Assembly: GCA_024404415.1 (NCBI GenBank)
Contig: JAKSPX010000031.1
Coordinates: 1 to 10,480 of the forward strand
Length of the DNA stretch: 10,480 nt
Reading direction: 5' to 3'
From: Clostridia bacterium
GTDB taxonomy: Bacteria; Bacillota; Clostridia; Oscillospirales; QAMX01
The notes under the pieces were generated by a model. It saw only the letters and a program-made list of their open reading frames with translations. It had not been told where the DNA came from and made no database searches. Position numbers and translations under genes: made by a program. Below are positions 1-6,686 of the stretch, piece by piece (position 1 is the stretch's first letter; each line of letters opens with the position of its first letter).

Positions 1-1274
1 GCGAGGGGCGGAACGAATATAACGAAAGCATCGCCCCGGAAAGTGCGGATGCGCGCACCATGGGCATGAGCACCATGATCGTGGCGCGTGAATACCCCGA
101 AGAGCGCATCTTCGTCGCGCCGTCGTGGGCGAGAAAGATCACCGCAAAGGATCTCAACTACCGCACGCCCAACCTCCGCAGCTCCTCGGAAAACTTCTGG
201 TACCTTGAGCTCGGCGGTATGCAGGACGCCATCGGCGACACCGAGGAGGTGCGCGACGAGCTTCTGAAGCTGGCTTACGGTATGTGGGATTACCTCAAGA
301 ACGATCCCGGGCAAAAGGAAAAGAACAAGAATTTCGACATCGACTGGATCGGCATCCTGCCGGGCAAGCGCGAATCGCGCCGCTACATCGGCGATTACGT
401 GATGACCCAGCACGACGTGGAAGCCGAAGGCCGTTTTGACGACCTGATCGCCTACGGCGGTTGGACGATGGACGACCACCATCCGGGCGGCTTCGACGCG
501 ACCGACAATCCGCCGACCATTTTCCACCCGGCGCCCTCGCCCTACGGCATCCCCTACCGTTCGCTCTATTCCAAAACCGTCTCCAACCTCTTCTTCGCCG
601 GGCGCAACATCTCGGTGACGCACACCGCCATGAGCTCCACCCGCGTGATGGCCACCTGCGCCCTTTTGGGGCAGGCTGTCGGCTCCGCCGCCGCTTTGGC
701 CACGGCTTGCAAGACCTCGCCGCGCGGCGTTTATCAGGATCACGTCCGCGAGCTCCAAGAGATGCTGATGGATGACGACTGTTATCTCCCGTTCCACACC
801 CGCTCAATCAACGAATTGACCCGGAACGCGGAACTGATTTCCGATATGGGTGACGCCGAGGCGCTCCGTTCGGGCGACGACCGTCCCATCGGAGAAAAGG
901 ATAACGGCGCGTGGGGCGAGATCGGCTGCTATGCGTCGTATCGTGTCGCAGACGATTCCATTTCCTCCGTCCGCCTGGTCTTCGATAGCGACCTCGACCG
1001 AAAGACCCTTCCCGAGGAGGAAGCCTCTCTCCGCCGCCCGATGTTCCACAATATGCTTCTCAAGCGTGAGGCCACCTATACGCCGAAAACGCTTGTGAAG
1101 GATTTCGACCTCACCTATAAGACCACCAAAGGAGAAAAGACCATCGAAGTTCGCGGCAACTATCAGAGACTTGTCCGCGTCGCACTCCCCGAAAAAGCAT
1201 CGGAAGTCACGCTTCGTGTGCTCACCACCAACGGAAGCGAAAAAGTGCATATTTTTGCAATGGATATACAATAA
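1..1274 (+). CDS. FAD-dependent oxidoreductase (FAD_oxidored-like), 5'-truncated by window edge
   Basis: The reading frame is open from base 3, so the visible 423 residues are the C-terminal part of a longer protein; the ATGs near base 60 are internal. The N-terminal GxGxxG dinucleotide fold lies outside the window. Visible family signatures are ADARTMGMS near the start, GKRESRRYIGDY (about 363-398), and the FAD-contacting segment NLFFAGRNIS followed by the helix GQAVGSAAALA (about 583-705). These fit the FAD_oxidored family, often found in polysaccharide-use clusters, where it is thought to oxidise sugar-like or other small substrates in the cytoplasm. About 150 residues after base 800 look like a separate beta-rich C-terminal domain that I cannot name. 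The TAA stop is embedded in the Shine-Dalgarno of the next gene, so the two are co-transcribed. Family assignment is firm; the substrate is unknown. Confidence 0.85.
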   Translation, partial: EGRNEYNESIAPESADARTMGMSTMIVAREYPEERIFVAPSWARKITAKDLNYRTPNLRSSSENFWYLELGGMQDAIGDTEEVRDELLKLAYGMWDYLKNDPGQKEKNKNFDIDWIGILPGKRESRRYIGDYVMTQHDVEAEGRFDDLIAYGGWTMDDHHPGGFDATDNPPTIFHPAPSPYGIPYRSLYSKTVSNLFFAGRNISVTHTAMSSTRVMATCALLGQAVGSAAALATACKTSPRGVYQDHVRELQEMLMDDDCYLPFHTRSINELTRNAELISDMGDAEALRSGDDRPIGEKDNGAWGEIGCYASYRVADDSISSVRLVFDSDLDRKTLPEEEASLRRPMFHNMLLKREATYTPKTLVKDFDLTYKTTKGEKTIEVRGNYQRLVRVALPEKASEVTLRVLTTNGSEKVHIFAMDIQ

Positions 1275-1285
1275 GGAGGTCTCCC

Positions 1286-2284
1286 ATGCGCGATATCGAA
1301 CCCATCATTGAAAAGATCCGCCGTACCGTCGCCTCGCACCGCCTCGCCGACGAAGGCCGCTATACCCGCCGCCTGACCACGCTCCCCGAGGGAGAGGCCC
1401 CGGCCATCAACGAATACGGCGTTGCCGACGCGGCCAATATCCTCTATTCCATCGGTGATTTTTCGCCGTCACCGCTCTTCCGCAACGGTTTTGCCGACGC
1501 TTTGAAGTCGCTCCAGCACCGCGACACCGGTCTCTTCACCGAGCCGACCCACCACACCGTCCACACCACGGCGCACTGCTCCGCCGCGCTCGAGCTCTTT
1601 GACGAACGTCCGCTTCCGCCGAAGTCGCTTCTTCCCTACCTTGAAAAAGAAAAGCTCTATGAGCTTCTCGACTCCCTCGATTGGGTGACCAGCCCTTGGG
1701 ACAATTCCCACATCGGCGCGGGCATCTACGTTTCCATGGTGCTTTCCGGCGTCGCCGGGCGCGACTGGGAAAACGATTACTTCGCCTGGCTCTGGGACAA
1801 CGCCGACCCCGAGACCGGCCTCTGGCGCAAGGGCTGCATCTCCGCTCCCGGCAGCCGCCCGGTCTACGAGCACATGGCAGGCTCCTTCCACTATCTCTTC
1901 AATCACGAATATGCCGCGCGTCCCCTCCGTTACCCGGAAAAGATGATCGACACCGAGATCGATATGTACAAAAATCATGCCCTCTCCAGGAATTTCGGCC
2001 GCAACTGCGGCTTCCTCGAAATGGACTGGATCTACTGCCTGACCCGCGCGACCCGTCAGACCGGCTACCGCTTTGCCGAAGGGCGTGAGGTTCTCCGTGA
2101 CTTTGCAAATATCTTCTTTGATTACCTCGACGCAGCCGATCCCGAAAAGGATGCCTCGTTTGATGACCTTCACATGCTCTTCGGCGCGGTTTGCTCCATC
2201 GCCGAGCTTTACCGCGCGCTCCCGGGCGAATTCTCTGCCGCCAAGCCGCCGAAGCTCGTCCTCGACCGCCGCCCCTTCATTTAA
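1286..2284 (+). CDS. Uncharacterised protein, predicted alpha-helical (possible alpha/alpha toroid)
   Basis: This is a 332-aa protein that I do not recognise by family. The start is well supported: AAGGAGGT at 1273-1280 sits 5 bases before the ATG and overlaps the upstream stop codon. It has no signal peptide or membrane segment, so it should be cytoplasmic. It is rich in Trp, Tyr and His and shows repeated helix-like blocks, including SPWDNSHIGAGIY, DNADPETGLWRKG, HMAGSFHYLFNHEY and CGFLEMDWIYCLTRATR. This spacing of aromatic and acidic residues resembles the alpha/alpha-barrel architecture of glycosidases, polysaccharide lyases and terpenoid-cyclase-like domains, but that is inference. It sits between an FAD-dependent oxidoreductase and an MBL hydrolase and ends 3 bases before the latter starts, so it probably belongs to the same catabolic pathway. 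Confidence 0.75.
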   Translation: MRDIEPIIEKIRRTVASHRLADEGRYTRRLTTLPEGEAPAINEYGVADAANILYSIGDFSPSPLFRNGFADALKSLQHRDTGLFTEPTHHTVHTTAHCSAALELFDERPLPPKSLLPYLEKEKLYELLDSLDWVTSPWDNSHIGAGIYVSMVLSGVAGRDWENDYFAWLWDNADPETGLWRKGCISAPGSRPVYEHMAGSFHYLFNHEYAARPLRYPEKMIDTEIDMYKNHALSRNFGRNCGFLEMDWIYCLTRATRQTGYRFAEGREVLRDFANIFFDYLDAADPEKDASFDDLHMLFGAVCSIAELYRALPGEFSAAKPPKLVLDRRPFI

Positions 2285-2287
2285 GCT

Positions 2288-3067
2288 ATGAAATTTACGT
2301 TTTTAGGTACCTGCGCCGGCACAGAGCCGCTTCCCGGCGCACACCACACCTCCTTCGCAGTTGAAAGCGGCGAAAGCCTCTATTTCTTCGACGCGGGCGA
2401 GAACTGCTCCTACACGGCGCACCTTGCGGGCGTTGACCTTCTCAAGCTCCGCGCAGTCTTCATCTCCCACACCCACATGGATCACATCGGCGGCCTCGCC
2501 AACCTTTTCTGGACGGTGAGAAAGCTGGAATGGGTGAAGAAAACCCGGAATGCCTTTGATCCCGTCACCTTGAAGATCCCGATCCTCGATACCTTTGAAG
2601 GCGTCTGGAAGCTATTGCGCAACAGCGAGGGCAATTTTGAGAACAGTTACACGATCTCAGCCTCCCGCACGGAAGAAGGGCTCTGCTACGAAGACGACAC
2701 CATCGCGGTGACCGCCGTGCCTAACCGCCACCTCGCGCCGCTCCCCGACGGCACGCCGATCTCCTATTCCTACCGCTTCACCGCAGAGGGCAAGACCGTC
2801 GTCTTCTCCGGCGACGTGAAGGATATGACCGATCTCTGCCCGCTCTTTGACGTGCCGGTCGACCTGCTTTTGATCGAAACGGGACACCACACGGTGGAAA
2901 AGGTCTGTAATCAGCTCTCCGAAAACGGGCTTCATCCGAAAATGCTCTATTTCCTCCACAACGGCCGGGCGCTCCTCGACGACATGGAGGGAAGCGAGGC
3001 GACCGCCAAACGCCTCTTCGGTGAAAAGGCGCACATCCTCCGCGACGCGGAGACTCTGGAACTCTGA
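2288..3067 (+). CDS. MBL-fold metallo-hydrolase
   Basis: This is a 259-aa cytoplasmic protein of the metallo-beta-lactamase fold. The metal-binding motif HTHMDH is at residues 61-66, with further likely ligands H148 (PNRH), D176 (FSGDVKD) and H224 (YFLHNGR), so both metal sites look complete. The N-terminus (MKFTFLGTCAGTEPLPG) and the overall order resemble the RNase Z/arylsulfatase-like branch, which cleaves phosphodiester, ester or lactone bonds. In this operon a lactone or ester hydrolase acting on an oxidised sugar would fit, but that is inference. The ATG follows the previous stop after 3 bases with no clear Shine-Dalgarno, so translation is probably coupled. No truncation or missing ligand is seen. 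Confidence 0.88.
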   Translation: MKFTFLGTCAGTEPLPGAHHTSFAVESGESLYFFDAGENCSYTAHLAGVDLLKLRAVFISHTHMDHIGGLANLFWTVRKLEWVKKTRNAFDPVTLKIPILDTFEGVWKLLRNSEGNFENSYTISASRTEEGLCYEDDTIAVTAVPNRHLAPLPDGTPISYSYRFTAEGKTVVFSGDVKDMTDLCPLFDVPVDLLLIETGHHTVEKVCNQLSENGLHPKMLYFLHNGRALLDDMEGSEATAKRLFGEKAHILRDAETLEL

Positions 3068-3101
3068 GTAATGCAAAAATAAATATAAGGAGAAAATAAC
3101 A

Positions 3102-4196
3102 ATGGAAAAGAAAATTCGCATCGGTATCATCGGCACCGGCGGCATCGCCCACGCCCACATGCGCGCTTACGCCCAGCTTCCCAACGTGGAAGTCGTCGCG
3201 GGTGCGGATATCATCCCCGGCAAGGCAAGAGACTTCTTTGACGAATTCAATATGCCGAATGCCCTCGCCTTTGAAAGCGCGGAAGAGATGCTCAAGTCGG
3301 TCGAATTAGACGGCGTCAGCGTCTGCACCTACAACCAGGCTCACGCCGAATGCGCCGTCGCCGCCCTCGAAGCCGGGCTTTACGTCCTGCTTGAGAAGCC
3401 GATGTGCGTCACCATGGAGCAAACCGCCGAGATCATGCGTGCCGAAAAGAAGAGCGGCAAGTTCGTCACCGTCGGCTTCCAGCCGCGTTACGACCCCAAC
3501 TCCAAGAAGATCAAAGAGATCGTCTCCTCCGGCGTTCTCGGCAACATCTACTATGTCCAGACCGGCGGCGGCCGCAGACGCGGCATCCCCGGCAGAACCT
3601 TCATTGAAAAGAAGACCGCGGGCTTTGGCGCTCTGGCTGACATCGGCTGCTACGGCCTCGATATGCCCCTCAATTCCCTCGGTTATCCCAAGCCCCTGAC
3701 CGTTTCGGCCTCCGCTTTCAACAAGTTCGGCACCAGCCCGGAATACAATCCCGATGACTACAAGCGCTTCGACGTGGACGACTTCTCCGTCGCTCTCATC
3801 CGCCTCGAAGGCGGCATCACCCTCGACTTCCGTATGTCCTGGGCCATGCACATGGACACCACCGGCGCGACCTTCTTCCTTGGCGACAAGGCAGGCTTCA
3901 AGGTCATGCCCGCCAACCCGGAAAAGCTCTGGGGCGGCGCGTGGGACGGCACGGTCGGCCCGATGACCCTCTTCCACGATTCCTTCGGCATCCCGACCTC
4001 CACCCCCATCCCCTACATCCAGCACAACGTCAACCTCTTCCTCGAAAAGGTCAGAGCTTTCGTCAACGCCATTGAGACCGACGGCCCGGCGCCCATCCCG
4101 ACCAGCGAGATCATCTACAACCAGGCCATCATCAGCGGCATCCTCGAATCCTCCGAGACCGGCCACGAGGTCGAGATCGTCCTCCCGAAGATCTGA
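3102..4196 (+). CDS. Gfo/Idh/MocA family NAD(P)-dependent oxidoreductase
   Basis: This is a 364-aa protein of usual family length. The N-terminal Rossmann domain begins with IRIGIIGTGGIAHAHM, containing the glycine-rich nucleotide-binding loop. The family motif EKPM is at residues 98-101, with K99 the conserved lysine. The C-terminal half has the alpha/beta dimerisation and substrate domain, including GFGALADIGCYGLDMPL, where the D-x-G-x-x-x-x-D pattern is normally part of the active site. Family members oxidise or reduce hydroxyls on sugars, inositols and sugar acids using NAD(P) in the cytoplasm. The start is set by AAGGAGA at 3087-3093, 8 bases before the ATG. The AT-rich 34-base gap to the MBL gene shows no terminator. 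Its stop overlaps the trmL start. The substrate cannot be deduced. Confidence 0.93.
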   Translation: MEKKIRIGIIGTGGIAHAHMRAYAQLPNVEVVAGADIIPGKARDFFDEFNMPNALAFESAEEMLKSVELDGVSVCTYNQAHAECAVAALEAGLYVLLEKPMCVTMEQTAEIMRAEKKSGKFVTVGFQPRYDPNSKKIKEIVSSGVLGNIYYVQTGGGRRRGIPGRTFIEKKTAGFGALADIGCYGLDMPLNSLGYPKPLTVSASAFNKFGTSPEYNPDDYKRFDVDDFSVALIRLEGGITLDFRMSWAMHMDTTGATFFLGDKAGFKVMPANPEKLWGGAWDGTVGPMTLFHDSFGIPTSTPIPYIQHNVNLFLEKVRAFVNAIETDGPAPIPTSEIIYNQAIISGILESSETGHEVEIVLPKI

Positions 4197-4663
4197 TGAT
4201 CCATCTTGTCCTGGTTGAGCCGGAGATCCCGCAAAACACCGGCAACATCGCCCGCACCTGCGCGGTTTCGGGCTCGGTCCTGCATCTGGTCGGCCCGCTC
4301 GGCTTCCAGATCGACGACACCAAATTAAAGCGCGCGGGGCTTGACTACTGGGACCTTCTCGACATCCGCAGATATGAAAATATCGATGAGTATTTCGAGA
4401 AAAATCCCTCGCCCGACCTGTGGCTGGCCACCACGCGCGGTGCAAAGCCCCACACCGAGGGGCAGTTCCGCGACGGCTGCCACATCCTTCTGGGCAAGGA
4501 GACCGCCGGGCTGCCGCAATGGCTGGTGGACAAATACCCCGACCGCTGCCTCCGCATCCCGCAGATTCCAAACGCCCACGCGCGGTGTTTGAATCTTTCC
4601 AACGCCGCCGCCGTTTTCTGCTACGAAGCGCTCCGGCAGATCGGTTTCCCCGACATGAAATAA
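4196..4663 (+). CDS. trmL: tRNA (cytidine/uridine(34)-2'-O)-methyltransferase TrmL
   Basis: This 155-aa SPOUT-class methyltransferase has the family's usual length. It uses S-adenosylmethionine to methylate the 2'-OH of the wobble nucleotide in tRNA-Leu isoacceptors. The three SPOUT motifs are visible: PQNTGNIARTC (residues 12-22), LLGKETAGLP (98-107), and IPQIPNAHARCLNLSNA (121-137), which forms the cofactor-binding knot. The C-terminus YEALRQIGF is also typical. The ATG shares its A with the TGA of the preceding oxidoreductase gene (TGATG), so translation should be coupled even though the function is unrelated to sugar catabolism. A strong hairpin follows 9 bases after the stop. SpoU-family rRNA methylases are an alternative, but the short length and motif 3 favour TrmL. 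Confidence 0.93.
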   Translation: MIHLVLVEPEIPQNTGNIARTCAVSGSVLHLVGPLGFQIDDTKLKRAGLDYWDLLDIRRYENIDEYFEKNPSPDLWLATTRGAKPHTEGQFRDGCHILLGKETAGLPQWLVDKYPDRCLRIPQIPNAHARCLNLSNAAAVFCYEALRQIGFPDMK

Positions 4664-4672
4664 CGCTCTTTC

Positions 4673-4702
4673 TTCTGCCGCCGGATCTCTCCGGCGGCAG
4701 AA
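4673..4702 (+). terminator. Perfect 13-bp hairpin after trmL, no U-tract
   Basis: The arm TTCTGCCGCCGGA (4673-4685) is followed by the loop TCTC and an exact reverse-complement arm (4690-4702). It starts 9 bases after the trmL stop. Neither side has a T-run in the outgoing direction, so it is not a standard intrinsic terminator. It may end the operon inefficiently, act as a 3' mRNA stabiliser or RNase barrier, or separate expression of the downstream lyase gene. The hairpin is certain; the function is inferred. Confidence 0.6.
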
Positions 4703-4734
4703 GGTATACTTGATATTACATATTTATACAGTTT

Positions 4735-4740
4735 GGAGGG
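4735..4740 (+). promoter_or_regulatory. Shine-Dalgarno GGAGGG that fixes the lyase start
   Basis: GGAGGG lies 4 bases before the ATG at 4745. It rules out the in-frame TTG at 4733, whose initiation would place the codon inside the ribosome binding site. An AT-rich stretch (4704-4734) precedes it and could hold a promoter, but I see no convincing -35/-10 pair. Confidence 0.75.
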
Positions 4741-4744
4741 CATC

Positions 4745-6532
4745 ATGGTACGCTCCGATTATACTTTTTCCAACTCCGCCGAAGAGATCCTGCGCATGGT
4801 CAGACGCGACCCTGCTTACGCTTCTATCCTTCGCGAAGCCGAAGATAACACCCGCTTCGCCGTAGAGCATTTCCACGACGACTTTTCCCGCATTGCCGGC
4901 TGGGGCCACAACTTCGTCTGCCCGGACTGCGCCTCGCAGCTCATCTTTGACCCGGCGATGGCCTATCCGCCCGAAAAGCCCTTTGTCTGTCCGCACTGCG
5001 GCAAAGAGGCCGTCGGCAAGGATCTGGACGAGGCATGGGTCTACTATTACCGCTATCACTTCGGTTCCACCCTCTCCGACGCCGCCCTCTGCGCCCTTTT
5101 AGGTGATGAAAAAGCGCTGGATTTCCTCATTTCCTACATTGATTTCTACGCCGCGCACTATGAAGAGTTCCCCGTCCACGGTGACCACGCCGGGAAGGGC
5201 AAAATCATGGGGCAGTCTCTTGACGAGGCGGTCTGGGGTATCCAGCTTCTTTACGCCATGAAGATCGTCGAGGAGCTTCTGCCCGATGAGAAAAAAGCGG
5301 GCTGGCTTGAAAAGCTTTTCCGCCCGATGTGCACTCTTCTCGCGCCGCAGTCCAACCGGATCCACAACATCCCCACCTGGCAGCGCGCCTTCATCGGCAT
5401 AGTCGGCCTCTATTTTGACGACGACGCGCTTTTGCACGATGCAATGGACGGCGACTTCGGCCTACGCCGACAGATCGCCTGCGGCTTCACCAAGGACGGC
5501 ATGTGGCGTGAGTGCTCGCTGGGGTATCATTACTACACCGTCGAGGCTCTGACCGATTTCTTCTCCTTCTACGCCTTGAAAGCGCCGAACGATCCGCTTT
5601 TCGGCATTTTTGAGAAGATGTATACCGCGCCTCTCGCCCTTTCCTACGACGGCTTCACCCTCCCGGCGCTCAACGACGGCTGGTACCCGCAGAGCGTCAG
5701 CGCGCTGGTATTGCGCGCCGCGCGGCTCTCCTCCGATCCCGCCATCGCCGATCAGGTCGCATCCCTCCGCCGCCGTGTCCCCGAAAGGCTTCTCACGCTT
5801 TCCGCACTTCTCTACGCGGTCCCCGAAAAGACCCTCACGCTCTATCAGGACACCAACCTCGCCATCTTCCGCGCCCCGGTCTTCGCCATTCTGAAAAGCG
5901 GCGTGCTGGAAGCCAGCCACATGCACCACGACTACCTTTCGATTTCGCTCCCGCCGTTTTCGGATGACCTCGGCACGCCGGGCTACGGCCACGTCCTGAC
6001 GCCCGCGTGGTACCGCCCCGGCGCGAGCCACGATCTGGTGACGGTGGATCAGGAGGTCACGGGCGATGTTATCCCCTCCCGTATCGAAGCGATCCCCGGC
6101 GGTGCACGTGCCGTGATCGAAAGCGGAGCGTGGAAAGGCCTCACCCACGCTGAGCGCTCCCTCACCGAGGAAGACGGCACGCTGGCTGACCGCTCTTTCT
6201 ACGAAAGTGAGGAGGAGCACACCTTCGACTGGATCTTCCACTCCCTCGGTGAGGCCTCCTTCTCCTCAGCCCTCACGCCCTGCGCTCCGCTCGGGGAGGA
6301 AAACGGCTACCGCTTCTTCACGAACGTCCAAAAGGCGGCTTCCGCCCCCTCGTTCAAGGCAGAATTCACTTTAAACGGAAGGACGCTGTCGCTGGAGATC
6401 CCGGATGCAGATGGTCTGGAGATCTATGTTGCCAACTCCCCCGCCAACCCCGCCGATATCCTCCGGCACACCGTTATTCTCCGCAAACGCGGAAAAAGTG
6501 CCCGTTTCTTCGCAAAATTCCGCGTCCTTTGA
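4745..6532 (+). CDS. Heparinase II/III-like protein with N-terminal zinc ribbon
   Basis: This is a 595-aa protein with no signal peptide, so it is probably cytoplasmic. Near the N-terminus C59-P-D-C62 and C82-P-H-C85 form a zinc ribbon. It is followed by a long helical alpha/alpha-toroid-like region (about residues 95-370) and a beta-rich heparinase II/III-type C-terminal half. Candidate catalytic residues are in SHMHHDYLSISL (H392, H394, H395, D396; compare the family's HxHxD), Y414 in GTPGYGH, and H429 in ASHDLVTVD, which aligns with the usual HNTVxVD but has Asp in place of Asn. Family members cleave uronic-acid-containing glycans by beta-elimination. A cytoplasmic enzyme would act on imported oligosaccharides, which fits the oxidoreductases upstream. 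It is separated from trmL by a hairpin, so it may be a separate transcription unit. The substrate is unknown. Confidence 0.82.
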   Translation: MVRSDYTFSNSAEEILRMVRRDPAYASILREAEDNTRFAVEHFHDDFSRIAGWGHNFVCPDCASQLIFDPAMAYPPEKPFVCPHCGKEAVGKDLDEAWVYYYRYHFGSTLSDAALCALLGDEKALDFLISYIDFYAAHYEEFPVHGDHAGKGKIMGQSLDEAVWGIQLLYAMKIVEELLPDEKKAGWLEKLFRPMCTLLAPQSNRIHNIPTWQRAFIGIVGLYFDDDALLHDAMDGDFGLRRQIACGFTKDGMWRECSLGYHYYTVEALTDFFSFYALKAPNDPLFGIFEKMYTAPLALSYDGFTLPALNDGWYPQSVSALVLRAARLSSDPAIADQVASLRRRVPERLLTLSALLYAVPEKTLTLYQDTNLAIFRAPVFAILKSGVLEASHMHHDYLSISLPPFSDDLGTPGYGHVLTPAWYRPGASHDLVTVDQEVTGDVIPSRIEAIPGGARAVIESGAWKGLTHAERSLTEEDGTLADRSFYESEEEHTFDWIFHSLGEASFSSALTPCAPLGEENGYRFFTNVQKAASAPSFKAEFTLNGRTLSLEIPDADGLEIYVANSPANPADILRHTVILRKRGKSARFFAKFRVL

Positions 6533-6605
6533 CGTGCCTCCTTTCCCCGCACGAAATAATTTTGCATAAATCTGATAATTTATCCTCTTTTTGTGTATTT
6601 GTAGC

Positions 6606-6634
6606 TTGATTTATTGGAGAAAATACGCTATAAT
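6606..6634 (+). promoter_or_regulatory. Sigma-A promoter of the glycolytic operon
   Basis: The -35 box TTGATT (6606-6611) and the perfect -10 box TATAAT (6629-6634) are separated by exactly 17 bases. The region around is AT-rich, in contrast to the coding DNA. Transcription should begin at about 6640-6641, leaving a leader of about 46 bases before pgk. This is the only strong promoter I see in the window, and it lies in the only sizeable intergenic gap (6533-6686). Confidence 0.87.
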
Positions 6635-6640
6635 ACACAT

Positions 6641-6659
6641 TGATCCCGATTGGGGGTCA
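6641..6659 (+). promoter_or_regulatory. Stem-loop at the predicted 5' end of the pgk transcript
   Basis: TGATCCC (6641-6647) pairs with GGGGTCA (6653-6659), a 7-bp stem with one G-U pair and a 5-base loop. It begins essentially at the predicted transcription start. Terminal 5' hairpins can protect mRNA from 5'-end-dependent decay. The hairpin is modest and its role is inferred. Confidence 0.4.
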
Positions 6660-6686
6660 AAAGTATTACATGAAAGGAATCGATAT

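Noticed and set aside
3306..4571. Long open frame on the minus strand (421 codons) opposite the Gfo/Idh and trmL genes
   Set aside because: It is antisense to two firmly identified genes, has low-complexity Gly/Ala/Asp/Arg composition and no family motif. High GC at third positions keeps the opposite strand open.
4704..4734. Possible promoter (TATACT, TTGATA, TATACA) before the heparinase-like gene
   Set aside because: The boxes resemble promoter elements but no pair has spacing near 17 bases, so I could not support a promoter.
4733..4744. TTG at 4733 as an earlier start of the heparinase-like gene
   Set aside because: The TTG overlaps the GGAGGG Shine-Dalgarno that serves the ATG at 4745.
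6566..6590. AT-only hairpin ATAAAT/ATTTAT followed by a short T-run after the heparinase-like gene
   Set aside because: The stem is only 6 A-T pairs with a 6-base loop, too weak to call a terminator; the lyase gene's terminator remains unidentified.
6591..6686. N-terminal extension of Pgk by 32 residues from 6591
   Set aside because: This stretch contains the promoter boxes and leader hairpin; Pgk homology and a ribosome binding site support the ATG at 6687.
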